From Neoceratodus forsteri (lineage: Eukaryota; Chordata; Ceratodontiformes; Ceratodontidae), in NCBI GenBank assembly GCA_016271365.2, contig CM057455.1, positions 1,557,474,501 to 1,557,538,500 on the forward strand: a stretch of DNA of 64,000 bases, in the 5' to 3' direction. Numbering within the stretch: the stretch's first letter is position 1; every line of letters begins with the position of its first letter. Below the pieces are notes generated by a model. The model was not told the origin of the DNA. It was given only the letters and a program-made list of their open reading frames with translations, and made no database searches. Both the position numbers and the translations under genes were made by a program. Shown here piece after piece: positions 52,740 to 63,928 of the stretch.

Positions 52740-55700
52740 ATGAGTCACCCCTCTCACGGCCTATTACCCGCATCAGACTTTCACAGCAAAAAAAAACTTA
52801 AAATGCCTCTTGCTTTTATTAGGAAGCTATTTCTCCTCCTTCTGCTATGCACTGGAGATGTCGAGCTTAACCCTAGTCCAGTTCAAACTATCACTTCGCC
52901 CTCGGACCTTGCAAACCTGAAAGGCATGCAATTCTTGCATATGAATGCTTGCAGCCTGCTAAAAAAGTTTACACTAATACAGGCCTAGGTCACTCTAAAC
53001 CTGATGTATTAGTTATCTCAGAATCTTGGTTCAGGCCCTCCACGCCTGATAGGGAAATTAGCATTCCTGATTACTCCCTATTCAGAGCTGACAGGCCTAC
53101 CCGGGGGGGGAGGAGTGGCCATATATGCAAAGGATAAATACACGGTAACATGTCTAGAAACGACATCCATTGCTAACCAATTCAAATGCTTGGTTCTAAA
53201 GCTGGAGATACCCTCATCCTCAGCACTACGCATTATAGGTTGCTATAGGCCACTCTCTGTTGGACCCCAAATCCTTACCCACCTAACTAATGTTATGGAA
53301 CATGGCTCCTTTGAAATGGTCATCCTTGGGGACTTAAACTTTGATTGGCTGTCCCAAGCCCCGGCACGTCTCAAAGAGTTTTGTGACACCCGTGGGCTAA
53401 CACAACTTATCGGTGAGCCTACTCGTCCCAACTAAAAATGCCCTGCTAATAGTACTCTGCTGGATGTCATCTTAGTAAGCAAACCACACCTCTTCTCCCA
53501 CACAGGTGTATTTTTCTCTGATGTTAGTGACCATAGCATTATTGCTAGCATAAGGTCAGCCCAGTGCCCACCGTCCATGTCGAGGTTCTCTATCAAGCAG
53601 TCCAGATGCAACTTTGATCTATCTGCCTACCTTGATGATTTAAAATCTTCGATGCACTGGCAGGACTTTTACTTAGCCAACTCGGTCCAGCTTGCCTATG
53701 AGATCTTTTCCGAAATTATGACTGCGGCCCTAAACAAACATGCCCCCTCGTAAAAACCAGGGTAAGGAGAAGAACCTGTCGCTGGTTCACACCTGAACTT
53801 AAAGCAGCTTTATTAAATAGGGACAAGCTTTGGAAGAAAGCACGGTCTACGAAGGCCCTAACGGATTGATGTAATTTTAGGAATGCCAGAAACGCCTGCA
53901 CCAAAATGATAAGAGATGCTAAGGCATCCTTCTATCATTCAGAACTTGAGTCTGCCTCTAGGAGCTCCGCCAAATTTTGGAAATCCATCAAGGACATGTC
54001 TGGACATACCCCTGGAACCTCCTTGCCTGCAAAAATCTTCTCTGGCAATGGCACCATCTGTGACAAACTGGAAATTCTGGATGCTTTCAACAACCACTTC
54101 GCTACCGCAGGTCTTGCCTTTGATAACTCACCTGCATGTTCCCTACGTTCTCAATGCAACGTGCACAACTCAGAACTTCTCTTAACCAGTTCAGTATTTT
54201 CCTTTCGGCATACTTCGTTGAGGGAGGTCAACGATCTCCTACTAAAGTTGGATGAGAAGAAAAGTGCCGGCGCTGACTCTCTAGATCCCTTCTTCCTAAA
54301 GGTCACCTTCCATGTCCAATCTGTACCAATTACCCACTTATTCAATCTCTCTCTCTCTCTCTCTATCCCACGGTATCCTCCCGCCTTTATGGAAAATAGC
54401 ACACGTTATACCTTTGTTCAAATCTGGGGACCCTTGCGACTTAAATAATTCCAGACCAATTTCATTACTACCTATCTTGTCTAAACTATTGGAAAAAATA
54501 GTAAGTAAGCAACTGACAGCTTACATCGAAACTATGAATCTTTTAAATCCTATGCAATCTGGCTTCAGAGCACAGCACAGCACAGCACAGCACTATCACA
54601 GCCCTTGCTAAAGTGACCAATGATTGGCAACGGGACCTGAAAAACAAGAAATTTGTCTGCACAGTATTCTTAGACTTAAGCAAGACCTTGGACACTGTCG
54701 ACCATGACCTGCTCCTCTCCTCTCTCGAGGCTATAGGACTGGATGCTCTGCCCCTTCATTGGTTTGCTGATTACCTCTCTAACCGTTGGCAGCAAGTAAA
54801 ATCCAATGGTGAACTTTCTCCTCTTAAGCTCCTGAAAAGAGGGGTCCCTCAAGGATCGATCCTAGGCCCACTATTGTTCGCAATTGACGTAAACAACTTA
54901 GACAGTAACATAACTAAGGCCAACATTCATCTATTCGCAGATGACACGGTCCTTTACCCAAGCCGCTCCTCTCCTGAAGCAGCCTACAAAGATCTACAAT
55001 CGGAATTTAACATCCTTCAGAGCCATCTGCTTAACAAAAATTTTTATTAAACAAAAAAAAAAAAACAAAGGCTATGTTGGTCTCACCTTTCCTCTCAGAT
55101 GCTAACCCAGCCATGGCTAGTTCCATTCCTCAGATTACCACAATCTTGGGAGAAAACCTGGAATATGTAATCAAATTCAAGTACTTGGGGGTGTGGCTCG
55201 ATCGCAAACTTTCTTTCACTGAGCATATCGAAGACCTCCTAAAGAAACTAAGACAGAGGCTTGGCCTCTTCTTTAGGATAAATAACTACCTCACCTGCAA
55301 TGGCAAGAGGAGGCTGGTACAAACCACATTTCTCTCCTTGATCTACTATGCCGACTTTCTCTATAGTCACTGCCCTGCCTCGCATCTTGCTAAACTTGAT
55401 ACTTTGTATCACAGGGCCCTGAGATTCATCACTGGACTACCTCTCGCCACTCACCACTGTGCCCTTTACACAGCCGTAGGGTGGTCCTCCCTTCACTTCA
55501 GGAGACACAGAAATGCTATATTCTGGACCTTCAAAGCTATTATTATGAAACTTCCCCCATATATCTCCGCTTGTCTACCGCTATGCGAACCTGGTGCTAT
55601 GCCCTGAGAAGCTACTTCCTTATCTACCTGAAGGTACCTAATCTAAAACCCATCTCGGGAGACCAGCCATAAGTTTTGTGCTGCCCTCTTTGTGGAATAC

Positions 55701-55780
55701 TGTACAAAAAACCTTGAAGCTCAGCTCCCCGATCAGCCTATTCTCCTTTAAGACCCTATACGACTGCTTAGTGAAAGAAT
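52740..55780 (+). pseudogene. L2-type LINE ORF2 pseudogene (endonuclease and reverse transcriptase)
   Basis: The N-terminus has a hydrophobic run (LFLLLLLCT) followed by GDVELNPSP, a 2A-like motif with the last Gly changed to Ser (52854-52880). Endonuclease: LHMNACSLLKK, VLVISESWF (catalytic Glu), then MVILGDLNFDWL (GDxN) at about 53320 and SDHSIIAS in the shifted frame near 53528. RT: IPLFKSGD-type fingers (54415), CTVFLDLSKTLDTVDHDLL, RGVPQGSILGPLLFAI (54840) and LFADDTVLYP (54932). Then come KTKAML and FKYLGVWLD, and the C-terminal block to 55610 and beyond. Breaks coincide with simple repeats: (CT)n at 54345-54363, CACAG units at 54566-54592 and an A run at 55054-55066. Other stops occur at 53434 and 53751. 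Confidence 0.82.
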
Positions 55781-56337
55781 TCTGCAACTGTTTTCCCCAT
55801 CATTAAAAAAAAAAAAAAAAACCTGCACCATGGCTGCCTATGCCCACTTGGGCCCTGAAATTCAGCCTAGCTCATACGGCCATCCATGTTCTTCCCCTAG
55901 CTCACCTTTGTGCTACACGCTCATTGCCATGGGCCTTGTCAGTGGCCCTTTGTCCTGGTATATCCCTCTTCCCCGTATCAGTGCTGTCCCGGTCGCATTC
56001 TCTATCCCCCCCCCCCATCTCCTGCCATCCTGGGCCCACAAGAACAAGTAGGTCTCCTATATATCTTTTGATCGAGTATGTGTCACCAGTTTGTCTATGT
56101 TATGCCTGTATTGACCATCTCCAAATGGAGCCATGTCCATGTTGACTTGCACTCGAGCACTTTTTATAGTTAAAGTTGTATTGAACTTTTGTTCCTTATA
56201 TGTTCATAACTGTGCATCATTACATTGTTTGGATTGTATCTGCTTTTTTGTCACCTTGTGTAACAGGTCCATCTTGTAAATGAGCTTGCTCAACGATGTT
56301 CGCCTGTATAAATAAAGACTTTGATTGATTGATTGAT

Positions 56338-57435
56338 AACACTACCTGTCCTGGGAATGGGATCTCCTTAAATATACAAAAGAGGCAGTACTAATAGGCT
56401 GCACTTGCTGTGAGATTCTTCTTTGCTGCGTCTGTTGTGCTTTTCATGTTTGCTTGTGCACATGCGCAAACATACAAGCATACTGGTGCTGCTCAGGCAG
56501 TGTTGGGGTCTAGGAAGGTGTGGGCTGTACATGCCAATGGATGTAGAAATGCAGGAGGCTTGCTACTCAAAAGAATGAAGGGAAGGCTGATGATGACATT
56601 ATTGAGCTGGCTGACGGGCATAAACTTTGTGTAGTTCAAAGGATACAGCTGCATGTATCACACTGGTTTTCCACCAGTTAACTAGCTAGTGGACATCATC
56701 ATCACGTTTTGAATTCTTCCCATCTGCTTGTCAATACCCCTGAACAATAACCAGCCACTCTGCTACACACAGTTCCTACCTGCCCTTGGGTCTGGAGCAG
56801 ATGTGGTGAGTGCCATCATCAGTAGCACTTCCCTTCTTCTTACCCCACTGCCCGCCCTGGGGTTGGGAGCAACTGTTGTGTGTGCCACTGTCAGTGGCAC
56901 TTCTTCCAGCCCTGCTGTTTACTGCTCAAGGTGTTAAACTCTTTAGCTTTAAAAGCTCTGAAGTCTCAAAATCTGCAAAGAAGATAAGCTCTAGAGCGCA
57001 GCCAGGTGATGCTGGATGTAGCGATATGCATAGAACAACACGCTGGATGTCAGGTGCTTTTCTACTTGTCTAGCTCCAGTGAAAGAAGATCTACCTACTC
57101 AAGAGGAGTGACAGAAGCATCCCCAATGCTGAAGAAAAAAATTTTAACAAGAGGGAGATGGGAAATTAGCTGAATACCAGATTTTTGGGATGAAACTTTA
57201 CCCAAATGCAATACATCGTCAGTCCATGCTGCATGTAACTTAATAAAATTAAAGTTACAAAGAAAATAAGAGTACCAAAGTTATAGCGTGAGCATTTTAA
57301 GTAAAAATGCAGGATGTGACACAAAATTTCCAGACCTATACTGAAACAGCTTGCTTCCTTTTTAGTTTTTACCACATTGTTCATCTGCTTTTCTCTAAAT
57401 ATTTGTGAGTGAGCTTAATTGTTTCCTTATTGTTA
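56338..57435. other. Unassigned segment
   Basis: 56345-56420 (CTGTCCTGGGAATGGGATCT, GCACTTGCTGTG) relates to 44025-44125. At 56770-56925 a ~75-bp phrase is duplicated (CTGCCC-TTGGGTCTGGAGCA and GCCAT-CATCAGTAGCACTTC-like). No gene is recognised. Confidence 0.4.
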
Positions 57436-57443
57436 GTCATATG

Positions 57444-57803
57444 CAAGGCCACTGATTTACGGTGATTAAAACAATTAAATTCCGTTTTCAAGACTTAAGA
57501 TTCCGGAATTTCACCGGTGATTGTTACTCTAATTTCCAGATTTTACCGGGATTCTATTATCATTCTTTTAGTATGTGCATAAATAACCAGAATTAAAGAA
57601 GGCTTAATATACAGAGCATTAAATAAAGCAAACTGAAAATAGTACAGGAAGGAATTAAAAGAAAAACAGACTTTTTTATAGATTTACTGATCTGATGGAA
57701 AATGCCAGATTCCATGAAATCTTCGTTTTTAACGGTTTTCAGGCAGCCCTAATTCCGGAATTTTACCGGATTTTCCGGTAAAAACCGAAAAACAGTGGCC
57801 TTG
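57444..57803. mobile_element. hAT-type MITE, 360 bp, with 8-bp duplication
   Basis: The ends are CAAGGCCACTGATTTACGGT and, on the minus strand, CAAGGCCACTGTTTTTCGGT. GTCATATG flanks both sides (57436-57443 and 57804-57811), a perfect 8-bp duplication. The interior has several CCGGAATT and TTACCGG motifs and no coding frame. Confidence 0.92.
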
Positions 57804-57859
57804 GTCATATGTTATTGTTTTCCTTGAGTCAATACAAGTTACATCGATAAGGGTACATT

Positions 57860-58310
57860 CTACAGTGCCTACCTGTCAACCTCCTGCCTTACAAATCAGG
57901 GACATGGCTAAAAACATCAGGGACAAATTACCAAAATTAGGGACACCATTCACTAAAAATACCACCAACAGTTTAATCTGGTACAAGGTCAGTTGGCATT
58001 CATCTCATCTCCTTCCCAGGGTCATGCCTGAAAATAGGCAGAATTTGTCTAGTGCACTTACCCGGTCAACAAAAACTAAATAAATAAAATATTAAAAAAA
58101 TGATAATATGAGCTCAAAAAGTTTACTGGAGTGTCTGTTCTAATACATAAAGCATTTTCTGATAGAAATCTAGACTGTAAAGCTAATGTTTGCCGTAATT
58201 TTATGCTTCAAATTCCAACTTTTTAGTCACAGAAACTACAGTTTTAAGAGGGACAGAAGAAATGTTTGAGGCAAAATCGGGGATGTCCCTGAAAACTGGG
58301 GACAGATGAG
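57860..58310. mobile_element. Possible inverted-repeat MITE carrying an L2-tail fragment
   Basis: GCCTACCTGTCAACCTCCTG and ATCAGGGACAT at the left resemble the complement of the right end (GGGGATGTCCCTGAAAACTG, GGGACAGATGAGAGGTATG, 58278-58318). Inside, 58046-58095 (AGTGCACTTACCCGGTCAAC, then AAATAAATAAAATATT) is an L2-type 3' tail, probably a SINE or LINE end inserted in the MITE. Flanks TACATTCT and TACATTCC may be the target duplication but the boundary is unsure. Confidence 0.5.
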
Positions 58311-58591
58311 AGGTATGCTAGCATATGCTACATTCCCTGACAGGATGTTTCAGGTTCTCTGTATGATGGTAGTCCCATATAATTTACACACAAAAAAATA
58401 CACTGTGATAAAAGTTGTCCCTTGGGTTGGTCCAGCTTACAAGACAGTTTTGTCACAGGCTTCTAATTCACTGCCACCTCCTGATTTGATCAGGAAACCA
58501 CTTTTTGCCCAGCTGGGGGTCAGGAAAGTCAACAAAATAATTATTGGTAGAGTTCACTTTGGAGACGAACTCCAAACAGGCTCCGGCAGAA

Positions 58592-58665
58592 ATAAGTAAG
58601 CAATAACCCACGACAGGGTGTGCACTTATTAAAATGCACACCCTGGAGTGGGTTATTGCGCTTAT
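58592..58665. repeat. Short hairpin MITE
   Basis: The arms ATAAGTAAGCAATAACCCAC and GGGTGTGCA (58592-58624) pair with TGCACACCCTGG and GTGGGTTATTGCGCTTAT (58635-58665) around an AT-rich loop. One arm recurs at 43040-43075 on the minus strand. Confidence 0.72.
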
Positions 58666-60285
58666 AACATGGGCCACATATCGAGAGAAACGGACGAAAA
58701 CTTGTGGATTAATAGAAGAAAAACTGTGGGGACTACTTAGTGTTCCTACACTCGTTTTGGCCGGTATACCACATCCATGTGTGTTCTGCCACAGGAAAAC
58801 AGTGCTTGTTACAGAGATTTGTGATACACAGGCTAACACAGTAGTATCAAGGGGCACACTGATGTGTCTTTACTACTTCTCATTTCTTACATATGTTGCA
58901 GATACACCACTAACTACTACAGAGGGAGGGTGACAGACAGAGGCATACAGAGGTGTACCATGTGATGTCTCTTTTTTTCCATATACTGTACCATATGCTG
59001 CTGTTTTCAGTGCTTTGTTGTTGCCTGCAGGTACGTAGTTAATTAAATGTTGTATTGTTTCATGAGGTACTGTGTCATTCTCAGATAGCAGGACCACATA
59101 CTGCGTTCTGATTACAGTCCAAGATGGATTTCGGCTATGTACTCTTCGCCCGATGTTGCTGAACATACATGAGTTGCACAACATTGTACTTGTGGAGACA
59201 GAGACACACATTTCTGTGTTGCACTATTGGCTCCCTAGGTCTTTGCCTCTCATTATGCGGTCACCTGCAGTGATAATCAACAGACTGAAAGGTGCATGAA
59301 GAGCTCCTGTGACATCCACTTGCAGGTCTTGGGTTCGTACTTATTGCACATACTATGCAGCTGAGCGGGTCCGTGGGATGGGTAATCACCTCCTCACCTC
59401 CATGGCGATATCAACTTCCACACAACGGACAGGCAGCTAGCTTGCACAAAGCGTGATGTGCATGCTTCACCTCAGCATGTCTTTATCGGTCTCCTGAATG
59501 GAGTCCTGTAGGCAACAGAACCAGGGCATTGTCCACCCGGCTGCTCACCTGAGTAGCGAATGGAGAAGAGGCAAACGGTGACTTTTTGGTGCACAGGTAG
59601 GCGGGTTTCATAAACAGCCACATGCACGTTAGGGCTCAGCAGTTCTGTGTTACTCTGCAACTATGGATTGCTGCAACCAGGGGAATGGGGACATGCGGTT
59701 AATTATCTGTGCATTTCTCTATGTGTTTTACTACCATACTAGCAGTACGCCGCTTCCGAATGTCTATGTACTTGGATTGTGAGGCAGATTTTCTTGTGGA
59801 AACTACAATTTTTCTTTCTTGCTGCGAACAAGGATATGTTAGGATCTTCAAGGTCCATTGGGTGGGTGGGCAGACTCGCTTAGCAGAGAAAACAAAATGG
59901 CTACGTTTCACGGTCTTCAAACTCCAGCACATTTAGTTTGGTCACTTGTACACTATTTCTCCTCTGTGACTTCTCACCACATCCACTTACTGTAAGATTA
60001 TCGTAATTAATGAATGGTCACGTGACCCATTTTGTCCAATCATGTTTCAGAAACCTAGATGCCCATGTTATAATAAAAATTACCTTGTCAATAATGAGGT
60101 AGTCACTGGTTCTATCAAAAATAGATTCTTTACTAGAAGATACTACAGCTATTTACTTTACAAAACAGGATATATTTACAGTATGATAAACGGTTTATAC
60201 GTTTTACTTGTTTACTGAGAATAGAAAATAAAGTTTAACAGACAAATGATTTGTCAGAAAAAAACTCAAACTTTAACCTCACCTA
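58666..60285. other. Unassigned segment
   Basis: No gene is supported. Open frames of 60-112 codons occur on both strands (for example 59211-58873 minus and 59709-59936 plus) without recognisable motifs, starts in context or a shared direction. A stretch just right of the hairpin (58674-58700, CGAGAGAAACGGACG) resembles the unidentified repeat at about 42990. Confidence 0.35.
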
Positions 60286-60289
60286 AAGA

Positions 60290-61600
60290 CTCTTTACCTG
60301 CTGCTAGCTACAGAAGATATTCCCCCTAGGCTGTGCTTGCTTCTAGCAAGACCCCCTTCTTCAGATGCCAAATGTCCAAATGGAGAAATCATGATAAGAT
60401 TTTTGCTGATATTTGTCTGGAAGTAATGACTTGTTATAAATATTTAGGCTTACATGTTGACTCTACTAACTCTTGGAAAAGTCACACAGTTGCTGTTAAA
60501 AAGCAAAGTATTTTAGCCTCTAAAGCTATCATAAGATTTGGACATAATTTTACAGGTAATTCTTTTGCAGCGCTAAAACAGACATTTGATGCAAATGTCT
60601 TTAACGGTATTATCTATATTATCTATGGGCATAGTGTTTGGGGGGGGTTCGAGGCTCAAGCCCCCCCCCCCAGGATAGGATAGTCTAAAAATAGATTAAC
60701 TGTGTAAGCCAATAGTTTTGAGTCTGAGAGCTCCCCCACCCCATGAGAAAACCTAAACTCTACGCCCTTGTGTATGAGGCAGAATTATGGGCTTTTTCTA
60801 AATAAATAAATATTTAGAACCAATACAAAGTATGTTTTATAAACAAGTTGTAAACTTGGGCAGATATTTTTCATCAGCTCTGCTAAGGAGTGAACTGAAA
60901 TTAAAATCAGTCGCAACACTGGCCCTTATTAGTGCAGTTACCCGGTGGGGGAAGATTGTCTCTCTAAAGGAGGACAGAACATTAAACAAGTGCTAGCTGG
61001 ATAGTTTTTGTAACAGAACCTCCATTTCTTGGTTTTGCAGTTTGAACAGTATGCTAAAAAGAATGGGTTTAATAGACATCTGGTATCCCTATGTAATGGC
61101 AGTAGTAGCTTTGTTGCTATGGCCATTCAAAGGGTATTGGATTGTTTCTTTTAAGAAGAATTTGCCAAATCAGCTGACATTCCAATGGCTAAACTATATT
61201 GTAAATTGAGAGTCCCAGGGAAAAAATGAGAAATATTTATTGTTCTGTGAAAAAGAAGGCCATAGAAATGCACTCTTTAAGTTTAGGTGTGGTTCCTTGT
61301 CTGACAAAAGATGGCTATTGACAGGGGGCCAGATTTTAAAGCGTGGCGCAGGGCTTCCATCCAGCCCTGCACCATGACACTTTGGTTTTGGCAGTGCCCC
61401 AACCGGGGAGGGGACAGGGTACGGAAAATGAAAGCAGGTTTTATCAATGGTTACATACAGTACATGAATCACATCTAACTTTTTACTTTGAACCACATCA
61501 TAGAAATATATTCAGTGTCTTAATATACATCAAAAGGAATTTTTTTTTTACCAAATACACGCTGTCATTTTTTCCATCCAGTCTGCATATAGCATCCCTA
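60290..61600 (+). pseudogene. Non-LTR reverse transcriptase C-terminal remnant
   Basis: 60333-60683 contains YKYLGLHVDSTNSWKSHTVA, the usual block after the RT palm, and IIYIIYGHSVWG, matching the Y-G-x-x-V-W-G step of LINE thumb domains. Further on, in shifted frames, EAELWAFSK (60770) and LEPIQSMFYKQVVNLGRYFS with LKLKSVATLALIS (60817-60935) follow the same family pattern. 61319-61430 looks like a GC-rich intrusion. The polymerase core is missing and the clade is not resolved. Confidence 0.55.
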
Positions 61601-61656
61601 CCAACATGCTGGCCAATTTGTGTTAGTAAAAAATTCCTTTCTCAGGTCTGTCGTGG

Positions 61657-62010
61657 TCAGGAACAAGGCTCCCCCAGCCGTTCCAAGGTCTCATCCATTC
61701 TGGACATGGGGTAGGCATCCAACTCCATGCAGCTGTTGAGCCTCCAGTAATCGACACAGAACCATGTGGAGATTCCATCCTTGGGGATCAGGACCACGGG
61801 CAAGGCACACTGTCTACTGGACTCCTGGATCACTCTAAGGGCCAACATCTCCCTGAATTACTCTTGTGTGGTCTGCTTAACCCCTCACGTACCCTGTAGG
61901 GAGAACTGCCTCTGTGGCACTTGGGTCCCAGTGTCCGAGCGGTGTTCAGCCTTCATGGTGTATCCCGGTTTCCCCGTGAACATTTGCCCGAATGCTCACA
62001 GAACCCTCCC
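61657..62010 (-). pseudogene. Gypsy reverse transcriptase N-terminal fragment
   Basis: After the integrase linker, MFTGKPGYTMKAEHRSDTG (about 61985-61925) gives the typical pre-RT block. MLALRVIQESSRQCALPVVL, then IPKDGISTWFCVDYWRLNSC and DAYPMSRMDETLERLG (61848-61660) are RT motifs 1-2 of Ty3/Gypsy elements. Stops occur at about 61895 and 61870. The palm (YxDD), RNase H and LTR are missing. Confidence 0.82.
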
Positions 62011-62169
62011 TCATCTCTTCTGCCTTGGCTGGTGTCAGCTGCCCTGAGAGGGTGAGGTTATCCACTGAGGATCCCTCCTGTACCTCCCCAAGGAGGTCCA
62101 CTAGGAGATCCGCCTCATTTTCCTCTTCTGGTACACTGCACACACTGAGGATCATTTCATCCCTATCAT

Positions 62170-63407
62170 AGTAGGGCTTCATCGTAGTAACATGATATAC
62201 CCTCTGCCTGCCCCTTCTGTCAGGCAGTCCTACTACATAATTGACCTCACCCACCTTCCTGATTGTGGAAAATGGGCCCCTCCATGCTGCCCGCAGTTTA
62301 TTTTGTTGGACTGGGACAAGTAACATCACTTGCTGTCTGACTTCATACTCCCAGGCTCTGTCCCCACGGTCGTACCAGTTTTTCTGTTGCTGTTGTGCAG
62401 TGGCTAAGTGCTCCTGGTGAGCCCCATGCACTCCTTAAGCCGTGTCCTGAAATTCAGGACATACTCCACAACAGATTCCCCTTGAGAGGCAAGATCACCT
62501 TCTCGATCCTCCTTGACTAAATCTAGGGGTCCCCTCACCCTGTGACCAAACAGCAGCTTGAAGGATGAGAACCCTGTGGACTCCTGTAGGACGTCCCTGT
62601 ACGTAAACAGGAGGCGGGCCAAATATTTGTCCCACTACTTCTTGTGCTGGTCAGCAGATGTCCTGAACATAGTTCTGAGGGCCCCATTGAACTGCTCAAC
62701 CAGGCCATTTGTCTCGAGGTGATAGGGTGAGGCACAGAGTTATTTCACCCCGCAGTTCTCCCACAGACTAGTCATTAATGACAACATGAAATTTTTCCCC
62801 TGGTATGACAAAATCTCCTTGGGAAATCCCGCGTGGCTAAAGATTCCCAGGAGCTCATCAGTCACTTTTTAGGCCTCAATGGAAGACATGGCCACTGCCT
62901 CAGGGTACCTGGTTAGTAGTCCACAGCAGCCAATATGTATCTTTTGCCCATGTGACTTGGGGTGCTCAGGGACCCCACTATGTACCCAGCTACACTCTTA
63001 AAGGGTTCATCAATAATAGGCAGGGGCACCAAAGCCACCTTAGCCTTGTCCCCTACCTTTCCCACCCTGTGGCACTGTGGACAAGTCCAACAGTAATTTG
63101 CCACATCTGTGTACATGCTTAGTCAAAAGAAGTTATTGGCAAGATGCGTTTTTGTGTGGTTAATAACCAGGTGTTGTGAAAAAGGGATGTCGTGGGATAG
63201 GGCCAACAGCTGCTTGTGGTAGTCCTGGGGGACTACCAGCTGCTGAGGTACCTCTCCCTCTAGTCCCCTCTGTGGTGTACGCTCCCTGTACAACAGCCCA
63301 TTCTCCCAGTAAGCTGACTTTTTGCTCCCCTGAGAGTTCTCAACACTCTCTGCTATCTCTCTCAGTTTCTGGAGGGTAGGATTAGCCAGCTGAGCTCTGC
63401 CCAGCTC
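62170..63407 (-). pseudogene. Gypsy integrase pseudogene
   Basis: The zinc-binding N-terminus is visible: LLALSHDIPFSQH with HLVINHTKTR (His pair) and YCWTCPQCHRVGK (Cys pair, 63090-63055). The catalytic core begins LVPLPIIDEPFKSVAGYIVG, where the first acidic residue appears as Gly-Tyr instead of the expected Asp. YILAAVDY follows. Later ASPYHLETNGLVEQFNGALR (about 62735-62675) holds the catalytic Glu block (NGLVEQFN). LLFTYRDVLQESTGFSSFKL and LLFGHRVRGPLDL complete the core. The C-terminal GPY/F module reads AAWRGPFSTIRKVGEVNYVV (62290-62235). Stops are at about 63120, 62930 and 62740. Confidence 0.8.
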
Positions 63408-63928
63408 CTACCATCTGACCCTCACCAGCTCGTCTTCAGAAGGAAATCTGCCCCCAGCTGATACCTCCTCTGTTTGAAGCTGGGGCTCAGGGTTGCTATT
63501 CCTAGATAGCCCTTCATCCACATTAGCTGTTTCCTCAATTGCTGAGGGAGGTATTAGCATGGTCTGCATCGCCCCTTCCTCACCATCAGAAGCATGCTCC
63601 TTTGCCTGACTATAGGTAGTAACACACACTAGGTTTTCCTTGTGGTCAAAATCATTCCCCATGATCACCTCCACAGGGACATCAGGTACAATTCCACCTC
63701 CTGTGCTCCATGGCCACCTTCCCAGCTGAGGAAGACCCAAGTTATTGGCACTTGGACCACTGGACATGTGACTCCCCGAATCTTGGAAAACTGCCCTAGC
63801 AGAATCTTCTTCACCTGGATCATATCCTGCCTCACCATGGAGATGGAGGCACTAGTGTCCCTCAGTCCCTGTGTTATTGTCTCATTAACTAGGATTAGGT
63901 GCATATGCATGGAGGAGTTTGGTGGCAT
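63408..63928 (-). pseudogene. Gypsy protease-like domain and linker
   Basis: 63928-63665 reads ITQGLRDTSASISMVRQDM, where an aspartic protease has D-T-G-A-S, so the flap-forming Gly is Ser here. Then come IRGVTCPVVQVPITWVFLSW and, after a frameshift near 63690, VPDVPVEVIMGNDFD, the second conserved protease block (I-x-G-x-D). The acidic linker to the integrase runs to 63408. The domain would cleave the Gag-Pol polyprotein. Confidence 0.72.

Larger units (their letters stand above)
51271..56337 (+). mobile_element. Near-full-length L2-type LINE, about 5.1 kb
   Basis: The element has a GC-rich 5' UTR with repeated monomers (51271-51915), a leader to 52740, an ORF2 with endonuclease and RT (52740 to about 55780), and a 3' UTR ending TATAAATAAAGACTTTGATT and (GATT)n (56307-56337). 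The 3' tail differs from the ACCTGG-type tail at 3.3 kb, so this is a separate L2-like family. No target duplication is evident, as is common for L2/CR1 LINEs. It is the most complete retroelement in the window but is inactivated by frameshifts. Confidence 0.83.

Noticed and set aside
60930..60960. AGTGCAGTTACCCGGTG near 60930 as another L2 tail.
   Set aside because: It lies inside the readable LINE frame (LALISAVTRWG) and lacks the following AAATAAATA repeats, so the resemblance is by chance.
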